NCBI GenBank assembly: GCA_033297075.1
Contig: MU858052.1
Span: forward strand, 310,001 to 374,000
DNA: 64,000 nucleotides
From: Rhypophila decipiens
Taxonomy: Eukaryota > Ascomycota > Sordariomycetes > Sordariales > Naviculisporaceae
Direction of reading: 5' to 3'
Positions 35,484 to 48,574 of this stretch are shown here, in pieces. Numbering within the stretch: the first letter of the stretch is position 1; the number at the start of each line of letters is the position of its first letter. The position numbers were made by a program, and so were the translations under genes. The notes beneath the pieces are model-generated. The model was not told where the DNA came from. It did not search any database and worked only from the letters and a program-made list of their open reading frames with translations.

Positions 35484-38091
35484 ATGACGTCCATCGCAGC
35501 CGAGTCGGTTTCCACGATCCTGGTATCGTGTAAACAAACCCGCTTTCACATTGAGAGTCCCAACTATCGTGAGGTGAGTAGCTGGTATGATTGCATCATC
35601 CCTCTCGTGAAACATTGGGCTTATAAATACCCCTCTTCTTCGTCGATACACAGCTTGATATTGAAGGCCTGAACATCACCGTCACATCTAGTGCCGGTGG
35701 CAGCAGCGAAGGTAGCTCCTCGAAAAAGGGCAAAGGAAAAGCCAGGCGATCTGAAGGCAGCGAGATTCTCAGCAATGCCAAGTTACGCCTCAAGGCGGGG
35801 AGTCGGTATGCCTTGGTTGGGAGGAATGGGTCGGGCAAGTCGAGTACGTATCTTGATCAGTCACTTACACCTGGTCCCTTGCTCCCACCTACAGATACTT
35901 CAGACATGGCAAGAAACAGGAATTAACAGTCTCTTGAAGCCTTGCTGAGAGCCATCTCTGAAAAGCTCATCCCGGGCATTCCTGAAAAGACTAGGATCGC
36001 CATTCTCCAGCAGACAAACGCTGCTGATGCAAATGTGGATGACTCTCTGATCAAGGGAACTGGTGCTGCGGAGTCGACACAGGGATCGACGGTTCTTGAA
36101 GATGTCATTGACAAGGCTACGGCCAAGAACGAGCTGGAACAGGAAATTCATGGTACCTTCTTTTTCTTGAAACGACCTATCGGCGTGTGCAAACATGAAC
36201 AAGATGCTAATGGTGGATGGTACAGTCCTGTCAGAGGGCGTGAATGACACCGACAACCCGTACGGTGCCCTTCGGGCCCTGAGAAAAGTCCGTCACGAGA
36301 GGATGCAGAAACGCCTGTTTGTTCTGGACAAAGAGGCACGGCTTAGGAGCGGCGCCAGGGGATCACAAGCTCGAAAGGCATTGCTCGAGTATGAGAAGGC
36401 TGTTGCTGAATCTGCCGCGAGGTATGCATCCGACCAATTTCCACGCATTGTAACATCTCATGCTTACAGTTTGCAGAAACGAGGAAGCCGGGGATGCCAT
36501 ATCCCCAGAGACACTCCAGACCGAAGTCCAAGAGGCAGTCGATCTCCTCTCCGAGCTCCAAATCCAAGTCGAACCCTCACGGCTAGCAGATATCGAATCC
36601 CGCGCCAAGAAAATACTCACAGGCTTAGGATTCACGGATGCATACATGGCCAAACCTGCTTCTTCTCTCTCGGGCGGGTGGCGGATGCGCAAATCCCTCG
36701 CAGTAGCCCTCCTCCAAGAAACCGACATTCTAATCCTCGATGAACCTACCAACTTCCTCGATCTATTCGGTATAATCTGGCTACAGCGATACCTGCAATC
36801 CCTAGGAGAATCGCCAGACGCCCCGACTCTAATCCTCGTATCCCACGACCGAGACTTTGTCTCCCTCTGTACGGACCTTGTCATACTGAAAGATAAAAGC
36901 CTGACTTACTTCCACGGCGATTTACCTACGTACGAGACCGCCCAGTCAGAACGCAAATCGCACCTGGTAAGAATGAAAGAGGCGCAGGAGAAACAAAAGT
37001 CCCATATGCAAGAGACCATCCAGCGCAATATGAAAGAGGGCAAAAAGAATGATGATCAGAACAAAATCCGCCAGGCAAAGAGTCGGCAGAAACGGCTCGA
37101 CGATCGAATGGGCATGAACGTCAGTGCCCGAGGGGGTCGGTTCAAACTCAACAGGGATCTTGCAGGGTATCACTTCAGTGCCAGGAGCGAGATTGATATA
37201 CCCCCCGAGGAGAGGGCTGTCACGGTTATCCTGCCTGATCCTTTTGAGCTACGGTTCCCCGGGGCGCTTGTTAGTGTCGAGGGTTTGTCGTTTCGGTATC
37301 CTACTCCCAAGGGGACCAAGACTTTGGCTTTGCCTGTTTTGCAGGATATTACCCTGTCTGTGAGCATGGGTGATCGGATTGGGATATTGGGCTTGAACGG
37401 TGCAGGAAAGTCGACGCTGGTTAAACTGCTTGTTCAAGAGGACGTCAAGCCTTTCAAAGGCACGGTGACGAAACATCCACGCCTTATACTGGGGTATTAC
37501 TCGCAGCATGCGGTCGAGCTTCTTCAAACGCTGGCTAGGGAGCATGATATCTCTGCAGCGCAGAATCAACAACCACCTTTGACAGCTTTGTCATTGCTAC
37601 TGAAAGAAATCCCCGAATCGGCAGAGCTAAAAGAGGGTGAAATCCGTGGTTTGCTTGGTTCGCTGGGCTTATCAGGATGGATTGTATCCGACGTCCCCAT
37701 AACGAAATTGTCGGGGGGCCAGCTTGTCAGACTGGAATTAGCCCGTGTGCTGTGGAAAAGACCGCATTGTCTGGTTTTGGATGAAGTGACGACGCATTTG
37801 GACTATGAGACTGTTACCGCCTTGAGAGAAGCCTTGCGGTATTGGGCCGGTGCGGTTGTGCTTGTTTCTCATGATCGGTGGTTTATGAAGGGGGCTGTTG
37901 AGGGGTTGATTGATGATGATGATGATGGGGGGAGTGAGGATGATGATGATGGGGTAAGTGAGGACGAGGAAGATAGGAGGAGGAGGATTGTCTACCGGTT
38001 GAGAGGTGGAAAGCTGACTGCCTTGGCTGGGGGGGTTGCTGAGTTTGAGGAGGGTGTTGAGAAGAGGGTCAAGAAGTTGTTGAGTATGTAA
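35484..38091 (+). CDS. ABC-F family ATPase (soluble twin-cassette protein)
   Basis: Cytosolic ATPase with two ABC cassettes and no membrane segments; ABC-F proteins generally act on ribosomes in translation or its control, though this subfamily's role is not known to me. Five exons, join(35484..35573, 35654..35843, 35940..36152, 36226..36421, 36477..38091), 767 residues. Walker A1 is GRNGSGKST (about residue 88), and intron 2 splits its Thr codon. Signature 1 is LSGGWRMRKS and Walker B1 is ILILDEPTNFLD. A charged linker (residues about 385-450, SQRKS and KIRQAKSRQKRLDDR-type helices) joins the cassettes. Walker A2 is GLNGAGKST (about residue 534), signature 2 is LSGGQLVRLELAR, and Walker B2 is LVLDEVTTHLD, where the usual P and N of LDEPTNHLD are replaced. 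The C-terminus has acidic Asp runs from GATGAT repeats. Introns 2 and 4 each have an upstream AG that would break the frame; the distal AG was chosen for frame. Confidence 0.88.
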
Positions 38092-38727
38092 TAATTACAT
38101 ATCTAGATGGTTAGCCATGGTTCGTGTTGCCGGTAGGTAGTGTACTTGAGAGCAAGCAGCCTGGTTGGTGAATTTGAATGTCACTGGATATTGGTTGACA
38201 ATTTACCGTGAAATTCAACGGCCAAAAGTTTGAGATTTCCTCTTCATACGTGATCAGACCCAGAGCACAAGATAATATTGCTATCGGAAATAATGACTCT
38301 TGGAAAGCAGAGAGACAACCCGGTCGCGTATAAACCACAAGATATATATAGCTAACAGCAAATAAACAAGTGAATAAACAAGCTATCATATTTGGCGGGT
38401 AAACAAAGCATTTTGGCGCGAGATAAAGAAGAGGCAAAAGTAGGAAAGAGAAACGAAAGGACAACCTGATCCCCCTTGCACCCCAGAGCCCCCCCAAACC
38501 AGAAAACAAGCAAAGTATGTTACAGAAAATCATCCCTATTTCTGTCAGAGAACCCCCATCCCCCAGACCCTTGAAGCCTTGTCCAATGTCCTTAGTATAA
38601 CGCCCCTCGAACATATTGAATGACAGCGATAAAAGTTGACCTAGGATGAAAAGCGAAAAGATAAACCGCAAAAAGGTATCATCAATCAAACTGACATCAA
38701 CATCCATGCCCCCACACCGCCGCCATC
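38092..38727. other. convergent 3' intergenic region, ABC-F / topoisomerase II
   Basis: 636 bp between two stop codons facing each other; it must hold both 3' UTRs. A 206-codon minus-strand open frame here (38111-38731) overlaps the end of top2 in another frame and is rich in hydrophobic codons from the UTR; I do not consider it a gene. Confidence 0.6.
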
Positions 38728-41700
38728 TCACTCACTGTCAGACATAGCGAACGCGTCTGCCTCTTCCTCATCACTATCGTCCAAAACAATCGGCTTAGCC
38801 TTGGTAGCAGCGGCACGGCCAGGACGAGCCCTTGGCTTGGCCACAACAGGGCTGGGCGGCGCATCCGGCATGTCGTCGTCTTCATCATCGCTCACGACCT
38901 TTCTGGTTTTGGCCTTTTTAGCAGCGTATGCCTTGGCCGCGGGTGAGAGTGCCATGGCCGCCTTTGGTTTAGCAGCAGCTGCCTTTGTGGCTTTGGCCTT
39001 GGGAGCAGGACCGTCTTCCTTGGCTGTTTTTGCTCCGGCTGGACGACCGCGCTTCTTGGCCGGCGCGGGGACGACACTCAGCGGGGCTTTAGCCTTCGAT
39101 GCGGGTGCCGCTGCTTTCGGGGCCATCTTGTTGACGGCAGGGAAGTCATCGTCAGAGAGGAAGGGGTCGAGGTCATCACCCTTGGCCGACTTTCTGGGGG
39201 ACGACATGGCGAGGGCCTCGTAATTGGTGTCGTCATGGCTGTCAAAGTCCAGCTGAGACTTGGATGGCTTCGCCCTGACCTTGGGAAGGACCGAGACGTC
39301 GGCTGCGTCAGGTCTGGACATGGCAAACAAACTAAGTCTGCCACCACCGCCGTTGGCGTCGGACGCGCCCCCGATGCCCTTGACCATAGCACCGACATCG
39401 CCGAGCATCTTGTCATCATCGTCGCTCTCAGACCCATCGTTGTCCGCATAAAGTGGTTTGGCCTTGGCAGCTGCAACCCGCTTCTTGGGCCTTGGCAGAA
39501 TCTCGTCCAGGTCATCATCGTCCAGCGCTTCCGACTCATCAGGCGTCGGCTTGGCCTTGGAAGCAGCTACCCGCTTTGATAGCTTTGGCATGACTTCTTC
39601 AATATCGTCGTCATCGAACTCGGAGTCCTCAAGGGGGATAGGCTTTGGCTTTGCAGCCGCAGCCCGTTTTGCCGGCTTGGGCATGACCTCCTCCTCGTCC
39701 ATGGTGTCATCGACGACTGGAGCCAGATCTTCAACGGCATCGTGCATGACTTCGTCGTCAGATTCAGGCTTTGGCTTGTCCTCAACAACAGGGCTTGGTT
39801 TCTTGTCTGCCACGCTTGGTTTCCCGAGACTCATAAAGTCATCGTCGTCGTCGTCGTCTGAAAGAATCTGATATGCCTTGGCCTTGGAGGCGACAGCACG
39901 CTTGGTTCGATTGGCTGCAATGTCGGTGACGGGAGCCGGGGCTGCTGATGCCTCCTTTTTGACGGCAGGTTTCTTCCCCAACATGGCAAAATCATCGTCC
40001 GAGAAATCGTCGACACCATCAAAGCCAGTGTCATCCTTGGGCTTTGTCTTGGCCTGAAACTTCTCGGTGAATCGCTGTTGAGTCTTGACCTCGGGTTTGG
40101 GGGCCGCCTTGATGGCTTTGGTCTTCTTCACAGGTGCGTAGTCATCCTCGTCCTTGAGCTTGCGGCCCTTGCCGCCACCTATGCCGCCGAGCTTCTTGGA
40201 CACGCGACGGCCTCTTCTACGGATGTCTGTTTGAATCTCTGCATCCAGACGCAGCTGCTCCTCCCACTCCTCGACAAAGGCATCAAGATCTTTGCACCAA
40301 AGATCCTTCTCGCTAAGCAGGTCAAGCTCATCATGTTCAGCCTTCTTGGCCGCAATCTGGTTCTTCAGCTTCTCGAGTCGTTCAAGCGTCAGGGACCAGA
40401 GGGGCATGGACAGAAGATAGTCATAGTCCCGAGCGCTGCCCAGTTCCTCCTCCTCCTCGTTTTCTTTGGCAAGTTCCTCATCCGTGGACTTGTTCTTCTT
40501 GTGATCAACTTGAGGCGGGAATGGCTCGTATTTCTTGGCACGGAGCTCGTCAACAAGGACGGCCTTCTTCTTCTTTGACACAACAAATTTCCCATCAATG
40601 ATTTCCTGGATGAAGCGGTACTGGTTCTTGAGCTTACGGTAATCCGCATGGTAAACCTTGAGCCAATACTGCTTTCGCTCGGTGTACATGGCCAGGCGGT
40701 ATGTGTAGAACTCTTCGAGAATCTGCTCTGGATTCTCGTACTTGCGAATCTGACCCTGGGCATTGAATGCCACGAGATTGGTGGTCGCCATGGACTTGCT
40801 GAGCTTGAACCTCTCCAGAAGGCCTTCCTGAAGAGCAGCATTCATATGCTTCTCTTCCATCTGGATGACGAAATGGACAGTCTTGTGGTCGTTGAATTCC
40901 TTGTAGTCCTTGATCCATGAGGGAGACTTCTCGCCGCGGATGATATCTTCAAGTCTGGCTTTGAAGTCATCAGTCCACAAGCGGACGGGGAGCTCAGAGA
41001 CCACCACCTCGTTGGGGCTCTGCGGGTCTTGCTCGGCGATACCGTTGAACTTGAACCTGCCAGGCGCTTCCTCCTCGGTCGTGCCTTTCCAACCTCGGAA
41101 CCAAGGTTTCATGGGGACGAATTCGGCTTCAGTAGGGTCATCGGGATCCAGTCTGCCCATGCGACGGCGGATGTTTTGGACAATGTCCATGGGGTGGTAG
41201 TTGGGAATGGATGTGCTCCAGCCTGTACCAATACCGTCGGCGCCATTCACCAGGACCATGGGAATGACAGGCGCGTAGACCTTGGGTTCGATCCTCTTGC
41301 CGTCTTCATACTGGAACTCGAGATTTGGCTCATCGAGCGGCGAGAAGATGCGGCGGGCGAAGGGGGAGAGTCGAGTGTGGATGTAACGGGCGCTGGCGGC
41401 ATCTGAACCACCTGAAAGACGAGAACCGAAGTTTCCACTGGGCTCAAGACAGTTGATGTTGTTGGAGCCCACATAATTCTGTGCCAGGCCAATGATTGTC
41501 TGCTGCAGTGAGACTTCACCGTGGTGATAGGCGGTTTGCTCAGAGACGTAACCAGCCAATTCAATGACCTTCTGATCGCTCGTCAGGTTTCGCTTGAAGC
41601 AGGCATACATGACCTTGCGCTGGCCGGGTTTCAAGCCATCAATCATGGATGGGATGGAACGCATATTGTCCGCCATACTAAACAGAATCAACTCCTTGTT

Positions 41701-44227
41701 GACAAAGTCGTTGTACGAGATCTTCTCGGTCGAGTGATCAAGATAGGTTCCCGGCACAAACTGACCCAGCCATTCTTTACGGGCATCTGCCTTCTTTTTG
41801 GAGAAGGCGAGCTCGAACAGCTGCGCGTCATTTTGAGTCATGGTCTCGAACTCTTTGAGATGCATGTCCAGATTGGTAAAGTAGACTTGAGCGTCTTCGT
41901 TCGAAGAACTACCCAATCCCTTGTAGTACTTGTACTTCCACCTGGACAGTTCAGCCCTGTGCTGTTCCTTCCACAACTCATATTGAGGCAGAGTAAAGAA
42001 GGACTTGAGCTTCTGGGGCTTCTTGGGGTTGGGTCCTTGCCAGACTTTGACGACAGGAGTGATGAACTCGCGGAAGAAGTTTGGAATGCGGAGCAGAGAA
42101 GGGAACTGGACCTCGAGGAAATTGATGAGCAAGCCCTTGATATGACTTCCGTCCAAATCTTGATCGGCCATGATCATCAGAGATCCGTAGCGGAGACCCT
42201 TGGTATCGGTGTAGACTTGCTTGTGCTTCAGACCGAGGAACTTTTTGATGTTCTCAATCTCCTTGTTCTTCATGATCTGGTCGAGGGAGGCGTCGCGGAC
42301 GTTCAGCATCTTACCACGGAGCGGGAAGACACCGATGCGGTCGGGGTCAAGCACGGCACGGCCAGCCACGGCCAGAGCTCTGGCTGAGTCACCTTCGGTC
42401 AGGATCAGAGTGCATTCGTGACCCCGCTTGGTACCAGCCAAGTTGGCATCGACAAGCTTGGCATTGCTCACACGAGAGCGTTTGCTTCCGTCAGACTTGG
42501 CCATCATCTTGTCGGCCTTCTTGTCGGCGAAATGCAGCAAGTTCTCAATGGCCTCGGACTGCTTGACCTTCTTCAAGAAAGCATCGCTGAGCACGCATTT
42601 GCTGCCAAAAGCACTCATCTTGGTCGTCAGCTGCTCCTTGGTTTGAGAAGTGAAGGCTGGGTTTTCAATGAGGCAGTTGACAAAGATGAAAATGTGGTTA
42701 CGGAAGTGCGACGTCTTGAGGGAGTGGCCCTTCTTCTTCTTGCTGAGTTCTTTGCCGAGCGCATCACAGATCTGGTCGGCAATGTAATTGACGTGCGTAC
42801 CGCCAGAAGTGGTGGCAATGTTGTTCACGAAGGAGACTTGTTGGAAAGAGCCATCCGAAACAGTGAAGCCGACCTGCCAGAGTTTTCCCTTGTCGCGTAC
42901 TTCTTCATACTCAACCTTGGCCGGGGGAGGGGCCTCGCCCTCCATATCGCCCTGGTCACCGCGCTCCTTGGCGATAGCCTTGGCATAAAGGGCGCAGTAT
43001 GCCTTGAAGTTCATCTTGAGGTGAGTGCCGTTGAGATGGACCTTGACTCCTCCCACAGTGCCTGCCATGTCGTAGACACGGCGATAGACCATGGCTTCCA
43101 GATCAGCGTCGATGCCATCCATGCCGAACCTTTTGTAGTCGGGAAGAAAGGTGACACGAACAAAGTCGGCCGTCTTGTTCGATGTGATCTTGGCCTTCTC
43201 CATCTTGCTCATGTTGTCAGTCCAAGTCTGCTTGTATCGCTTGCCGTTGGCGGAGTCCTGGCATTCGATGGTGAACCTGGAACTGAAGATGTTGGTGAGC
43301 TTCGCACCGTAACCATTGCGACCGCCCACAGTCTTCTTGTCATCGTCATTGTAGTTGGAACCGGTAAGAAGATGACCGAAAATGAGTTCTGGAATGTAGC
43401 AGTTCTCCTTGGTGTGCATCTCGACGGGAATGCCTTTTCCGTTGTTCTCGACCGAGATTTCTCCAGTCTCGCTGTCGACCGTGACCTTGAGGAAGGTCAT
43501 GGAAGAATCTCTCTGGCTGTTGTCGGCAGCGTTGACGAGAATCTCGTCAAAAATCTTGTAGAGACCCGGGACGAACGAGACCGTGCGATTCTCCATGAGT
43601 CCTTCGGCCTTGTTGAACACCCACATCTTCTGGTCGGTGCGCTCAACGGAACCGATATACGTGTCGGGTCGCTTGATGATGTGCTCCAGCTGGGTAAGCT
43701 TCTGATACGTCTCGGTCGCAGATTTGCCTGTCTTGGAGCCACCAGGGGCACCGTCGGCTAAGCTGTCATTTTCTATCTCAGCCAGAGGCTTGCCGGCCGA
43801 CTTCTTGGCGGGCGCCTTCTTCTGCTTCTTCGCGCTCGGAGGGGTGTGTGAGAGAATGCTGCCGTCTCCATCGTCCATATCGATGTCGCTCTCCTCATTC
43901 TCGCTTTCGGGTTTTGGGCGTTTTTTGGAGGCGAGCTTGCCGCCTGTGAGAGTTGTCTGAACCATCTTCTTGGGAGCGGCTTTCGGTTTCGCCGCGGCAG
44001 TCTTTTTGGGGGCAGCTCTTGGTTTCGCCGCGGCCTTTACAGCCTTCGCCTTCGGTTTCTATGTTGAGCGAGCCAAGTTAGTCGTGTGTACTGGGATGAA
44101 TCGCAGAAAGAGAGGCGAGTGAATCGACGCCGAGGTCGAACCCACATCACAAGTTACGTACCACCTCCTCAAAATCAGACTCGCTTTGGACTGGGTCGTC
44201 AAAGACCGACTCGTCGGTGCTGTCCAT
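38728..44227 (-). CDS. top2: DNA topoisomerase II
   Basis: Nuclear type IIA topoisomerase that passes one duplex through a double-strand break in another, needed for chromosome decatenation and supercoil relief. I read complement(join(38728..44058, 44162..44227)), 1798 residues; the 103-nt intron (gtacgt..actaac..atag) separates a 22-residue first exon, MDSTDESVFDDPVQSES.., from the rest. A Lys/Ala/Pro-rich N-terminal region precedes the GHKL ATPase, with EILVNAADNSQRD and GGRNGYGAKLTNIF. The TOPRIM domain has LTEGDSARALAVAG (about 576) and DQDLDGSHIKGLL (about 654). The breakage-rejoining domain has AASARYIHTRL, whose Tyr914 should be the active-site tyrosine, with the preceding Arg913. The C-terminal 430 or so residues are alternating acidic and Lys/Ala-rich, including a threefold repeat. 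It is longer than yeast Top2 mainly at both ends. Confidence 0.97.
39411..39694 (-). repeat. threefold tandem repeat in the topoisomerase II C-terminal region
   Basis: Three units of about 32 residues, each beginning (E/D)E(V/I)(M/L)P(K/R), then a basic Lys-Arg-Ala-Ala segment, then an acidic segment ending DDDD. Units start EEVMPKPAKRAAAAKPKPIP, EEVMPKLSKRVAASKAKPTP and DEILPRPKKRVAAAKAKPLY. The DNA is diverged between units. Confidence 0.85.
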
Positions 44228-47200
44228 GGTGAACGAAATGCGCAAGGCGGCCGAGGAAGAGCAGTGTTTCTGACTTGACGCTGAACGCGCCCGAGGATAT
44301 TATTGAAGGATGAGGTCGAGAAAGACTTGTGCATACAGAAACACAGAGACCCTGCCCTGGTATCGCCAAGGGTTACAGAGGGAAGGAAAAGAGTTCAATT
44401 GCACTGCAGGAAAAAAATAAAGACACGATCGTCGCGTTCTGCAACAAAGAAAGAATTGCGCAAAAATTGCGCAAAAATTGCGGGATCGCGAGCTGTTGTG
44501 AAGAAAAGAGGGCGCGCTGTGATGTGAGGGGCAGAAAAACCAGTCGAGTCCTTGCGGTGTGCTGCCTTGGCTCGGATGTAAACAAATCTTCACACTTGTT
44601 TGTTTCGCATTTCCCGATCGGATCAATCTCCCAGGCTCCCAGAGCGGGTCGTCGGTCAAATTGCTTGCACCTGCATTATGTCTTGGCGCGTGTCGTCGCG
44701 ACCTAAACACGACCCCACAACAAAACGGTTGACGCCTGAGGCATGAATGGAGCTAGGGATCAGCCACATATGTGGCGCCGGACAAGGCAGGTGTAGGTGT
44801 GGCTGTTAGACCTTTCACCTATTGCGGGCCGATTCGGCCATCCATCGGCGCAGAAGCTGGCATCAACTTCATCCACCGACCATCAAGTGTCAACTCTTAA
44901 CACAGGACGGGTAGCCGCGCACCACACGACCTAGACATTTCTAGTACTTTGTGACCGTTAGAGTGGGCTCTGGTTGTTTTTTTCTCTTTCCTTTATTTCC
45001 CTTACTCCCTTACGGGGCTCATTTGACGTTCTGATTTTAGCTCCTGCTTGTCACATATCACAAACTATTTACTATATCCGCACGGAAGGGCTCTTCATGG
45101 GCAAAATACCAATCCAAGTTCTTTTTATCCCCATTCTCGAAAGGCAACCAGTCCAATTCTTCACAGTCACATCTCCACTCTACTTGTGTCGTACCAGCAG
45201 ATAACCCGTAGGTACCGGCAAGTTCTCGCATCTCCAGCCTGCACCCTGCAGGTACCTCACGGAAGAAGACATACATCTGCACAAGTCGTGCTCCTGGAGT
45301 CCTGGCCGTACTCCTTCAGGACGCAAAATCTCCAGCACTGTGATTTCTTAGTTTTTTTCCTCCCTCCCCAGTCTTGACACCTGAGCAACTTGAAGCCTGA
45401 AGGTTGCGACGCCGGCATGGATCACAATGCTTCGAGCCGGGGGCAGTCGGTTGCTCGGTCGGTCAACCGCAGCAAGTCTGTCGCCTCCATGTTCGTTCGC
45501 CATCGTGAGGATGATCCCGATTCCGATCCCGATTCCCTCCCTTATTGCTCGAATGATGGCTTGACTCCCCGTGTCTACCACTCTCAGTGTGTTACCGCCA
45601 GTGTTGAGCCGCCCTGCAGTCAGGACCTGTACAAGGGACTGACAAGACTGGGATGCGCCCTCGAGACATGTGCTCGCCCTGCGACACCGCAACCGCCTGC
45701 TCTGCCCCAGAGCCATGACGACATGCTTCTACCCTGGCAAGTACTGCACAGTACATGGATACCGTCAAGGGTCATGTATATGCCCGACCGGCGACACCTG
45801 TTCAAACACTCGCCAATCGATGATATGAAAGTTCTCCACCAGCCGGCTTCTTTTCGCTTCCAGGCCGTCTTCTAGAAGGAGAAAAAGAAAAGGGGAACAG
45901 AGCAGACTGGCCTGTATCTACCTTGGTTGTCCGGATAGCATGACTTGGGCTTGGATGACATGCCCAGTAGGCAAATTTTGTTGGCTGCTCTCATCCGCCT
46001 TTGTCACTCTCCGGGTGAGGACGCTCAACTGCGGCTGCAACAACATCGGCAATAGATCCTTGACATGGGTGGTTAGCTCCCGGCCTCATGCTCTCTCTGT
46101 CTGTCTTGCGGCCTTTTGATGGGTAGAAATATCCCGGAGTGCACACGCACAACCGCCCGCCGCTACATCTGTCATACCTACATCCGGGGCGGAGGTGGCC
46201 AGGAGGGTCCTAAACATGCTTCTGTCAAAAACGTGTTGTCCCACAACTTACCTTGAGCTCCTCAGATCGACAGCCTCTTCTCCTTTTGCCTTGAGCTCCA
46301 TGGAGTGGTTTTAGCAAAAGTGCCCTGCCCGAGCCTCGTGTCGATTAGAGTCGACACAAGGTTTCTTCCTGAAGCAAGGAAATCATGACGGAAGATGGCG
46401 ATGGATCGATGGCAGTGTGCAGTCATGTTCAAAAGAAGTGAGCTGTCGCTACTTTCGCTCGGGGTGACCGAGGTGGATCGCTGGCTGGAAACATTGACTA
46501 CATACCGGCCCCCTGGAACTTGAAAGACATTTCTTGTTTGGTGGCCCCTCAACTCTCTTTGGCATGTCTTGCCTTGCCTAGGGCTTGATCTGTTCGGATC
46601 TGGGTCCATTTTAATCTATTTCTGCTGTTTGGGGGGTGCAAGGGCCACCTCCATGTCTGGTACTGGGTCAGCCACCAATCTATCTTTGTGGGCAACGGGA
46701 CGTTGCAGAGGTCATCGCAGCTGGAAAAAGCACCAGAGCCAAACGACTCGAAGGGTCTCTCGTTGCCTGGGTGCCGCACCTCGTTGGTCGTGTGCATGCT
46801 GTGACCATCTGGCCCGGCAAGTACAGGTCAGGAAGACGGCAGCGAGGGGTCTAATTTGCAAGCCGAATGATTGCCTTCCAGATCAGTTCCGTCTGCCGCC
46901 TGTCTCCTGTCGCTGCCCCGGACGCCACATTTTCTTTCAACTTCATATCGACTTGGGGTTAATATTGAAACCACTCTCCACGCCCGGGTCCCGCTACCAA
47001 GGGTCTTATTTCTCGCCATCCCCTTGTAGGTTGCCTGGGCAGCATGACATATGCCCTTGGACAAGACGGATCTGAAATGGCGGCAAGCTTCAACAGACAC
47101 ACAAGCGTGTTTCCATCGGGAATCTTTCTGTGTTTGTGCAATGTCGAGCTCGTGGGGAAACAAGGCCCGGGATGGTCTGAAGGGTACGCCATCCTAAGTG

Positions 47201-48574
47201 ATGAGATGAGCATGGCCAGTAGCCAGGTCACACACTTCTTTACACTAAAATAGTCCCGGGGGCATTCCTCGAACAAAAGAACCAGATCAGCCTCGACTAC
47301 TCCTTTGCACACCCCGCAAACCACTTGTAAGGGAAGCTTGAAGTTGTGAGAACTGTCAGGACGAAGGTTTGGAGCTGGGAATAGGCAACGCTATCTGGCC
47401 AACTATGCTGATATCATTTGAGTTCAGCAACCCGGGCTCCGTGTCGCAGAGGAAAAGGGACGCGATCAAGTAACCACGTGTGTCGAGTCAGGCTTCCATC
47501 TTCCCTGCTCATGACGATCCCTCTCCTCTTGAGCATCATTCATTCTTTGTTCCACCTTTTTTGGCAAAGCCACCCAAGTCTGTCAACGGAGTGGCACCGC
47601 CTGCAGCCAGCCGCGGCGTTGGTTTTGTCAGAACCTGGGAGCTGGCTCAAACAAATCGATTCCCTGCGCGTTGTGACCAAGTCCTGCCCTTTGGACAAGC
47701 GAGCAAACTGCTACCTTTGGACGAGCATGGTGGTGCGTCATCTGACAAGCTGCGATCACAGCGCCTGTACTTGTGAGAGCCACCGAAACTACCTTACACC
47801 TGAGTGGTCGAATACCTGTCCGTATTGGTATTGGTACATGCGGAATACCAGGGCCGATCTGCCAACCCCTTTTCTACACCATTGCCGGCAGCTGGGAGGG
47901 TCTTGATTCTAGTCTGGTAGGGCGAGTGTCCTGCCAAGTTTGTTTACCCTCCGGAGCCTCCTGACACCAACACCGAAGCGAGTCCCGCAAAGAAATGCTC
48001 CCTCGTGTCATTTTTCCCGTTTTCTTTTGGCCCTGCCCCTTGTTGTTGCCATTTGCCGTCCCGGTTCGCTTTGATCATCGGCCAGCTGGCTGTCTCTCTG
48101 ACTTACCTGTCATTAATCACTTTTGGCGGCTTCCCACTTGACTAGAGTAAAGAGCGGTGGGGAGGTTCAAACGTATCTTGCAGCATTCAAAGGTCGACTG
48201 CTGAGAAAGTGGACAAAGGAATGTTTACAAGTACGTTGACCGCCAGATCAGAAACTGCATAGCATCCACTGTCGGTCAAGCATCAAAGAAGCAGCGGTCT
48301 CTCCTCGATCCCATTCCCTGGAGACCGGTCCATCACACGACTCCACAGGCACTGCAGCTCGCGAGGCGCGCATAGCATTTGCCTGCTATTTGTTGTTTGC
48401 CGGTTGAAAGGAGTGAAGGAAAAGTCTGGGTGGATTGCCCCCAATCGACAAGCAGCACCCGAGTTTATAACACGGCTGTTGCTCTCCCTGGCCATCTTTT
48501 GTCGTCGTCAAGCTGGAATCGTATCTCGGAACTCTCGGTCAAATCATCAAGTCTCTATCGAAGTTGTTGTCGCC
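44228..48574. other. 4.35 kb intergenic region between divergent top2 and xbp1
   Basis: Contains the top2 promoter on the left and the xbp1 upstream region on the right. Apart from the 11-bp repeats near top2 and a short GATTCCGATCCC repetition near 45515-45530, I see no structured element. Open frames of up to 168 codons show no domain and no plausible splicing partners. Confidence 0.5.
44454..44482. promoter_or_regulatory. three helically phased TTGCGCAA-type repeats upstream of top2
   Basis: AATTGCGCAAA is repeated with an 11-bp period at 44454, 44465 and 44476; the third copy is partial. The first two contain the 8-bp palindrome TTGCGCAA. They lie 227-255 bp before the top2 ATG. The period matches one DNA turn, as for cooperative binding on one face of the helix. 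No known factor is assigned. Confidence 0.4.

Noticed and set aside
38111..38731. 206-codon minus-strand frame with hydrophobic stretches
   Set aside because: It lies in the 3' UTR space between ABC-F and top2 and overlaps the top2 stop in another frame; the hydrophobicity comes from T/A-rich UTR sequence.
42418..43761. 447-codon plus-strand frame opposite topoisomerase II
   Set aside because: It is the antisense shadow of a strongly codon-biased gene; the minus strand carries the conserved enzyme.
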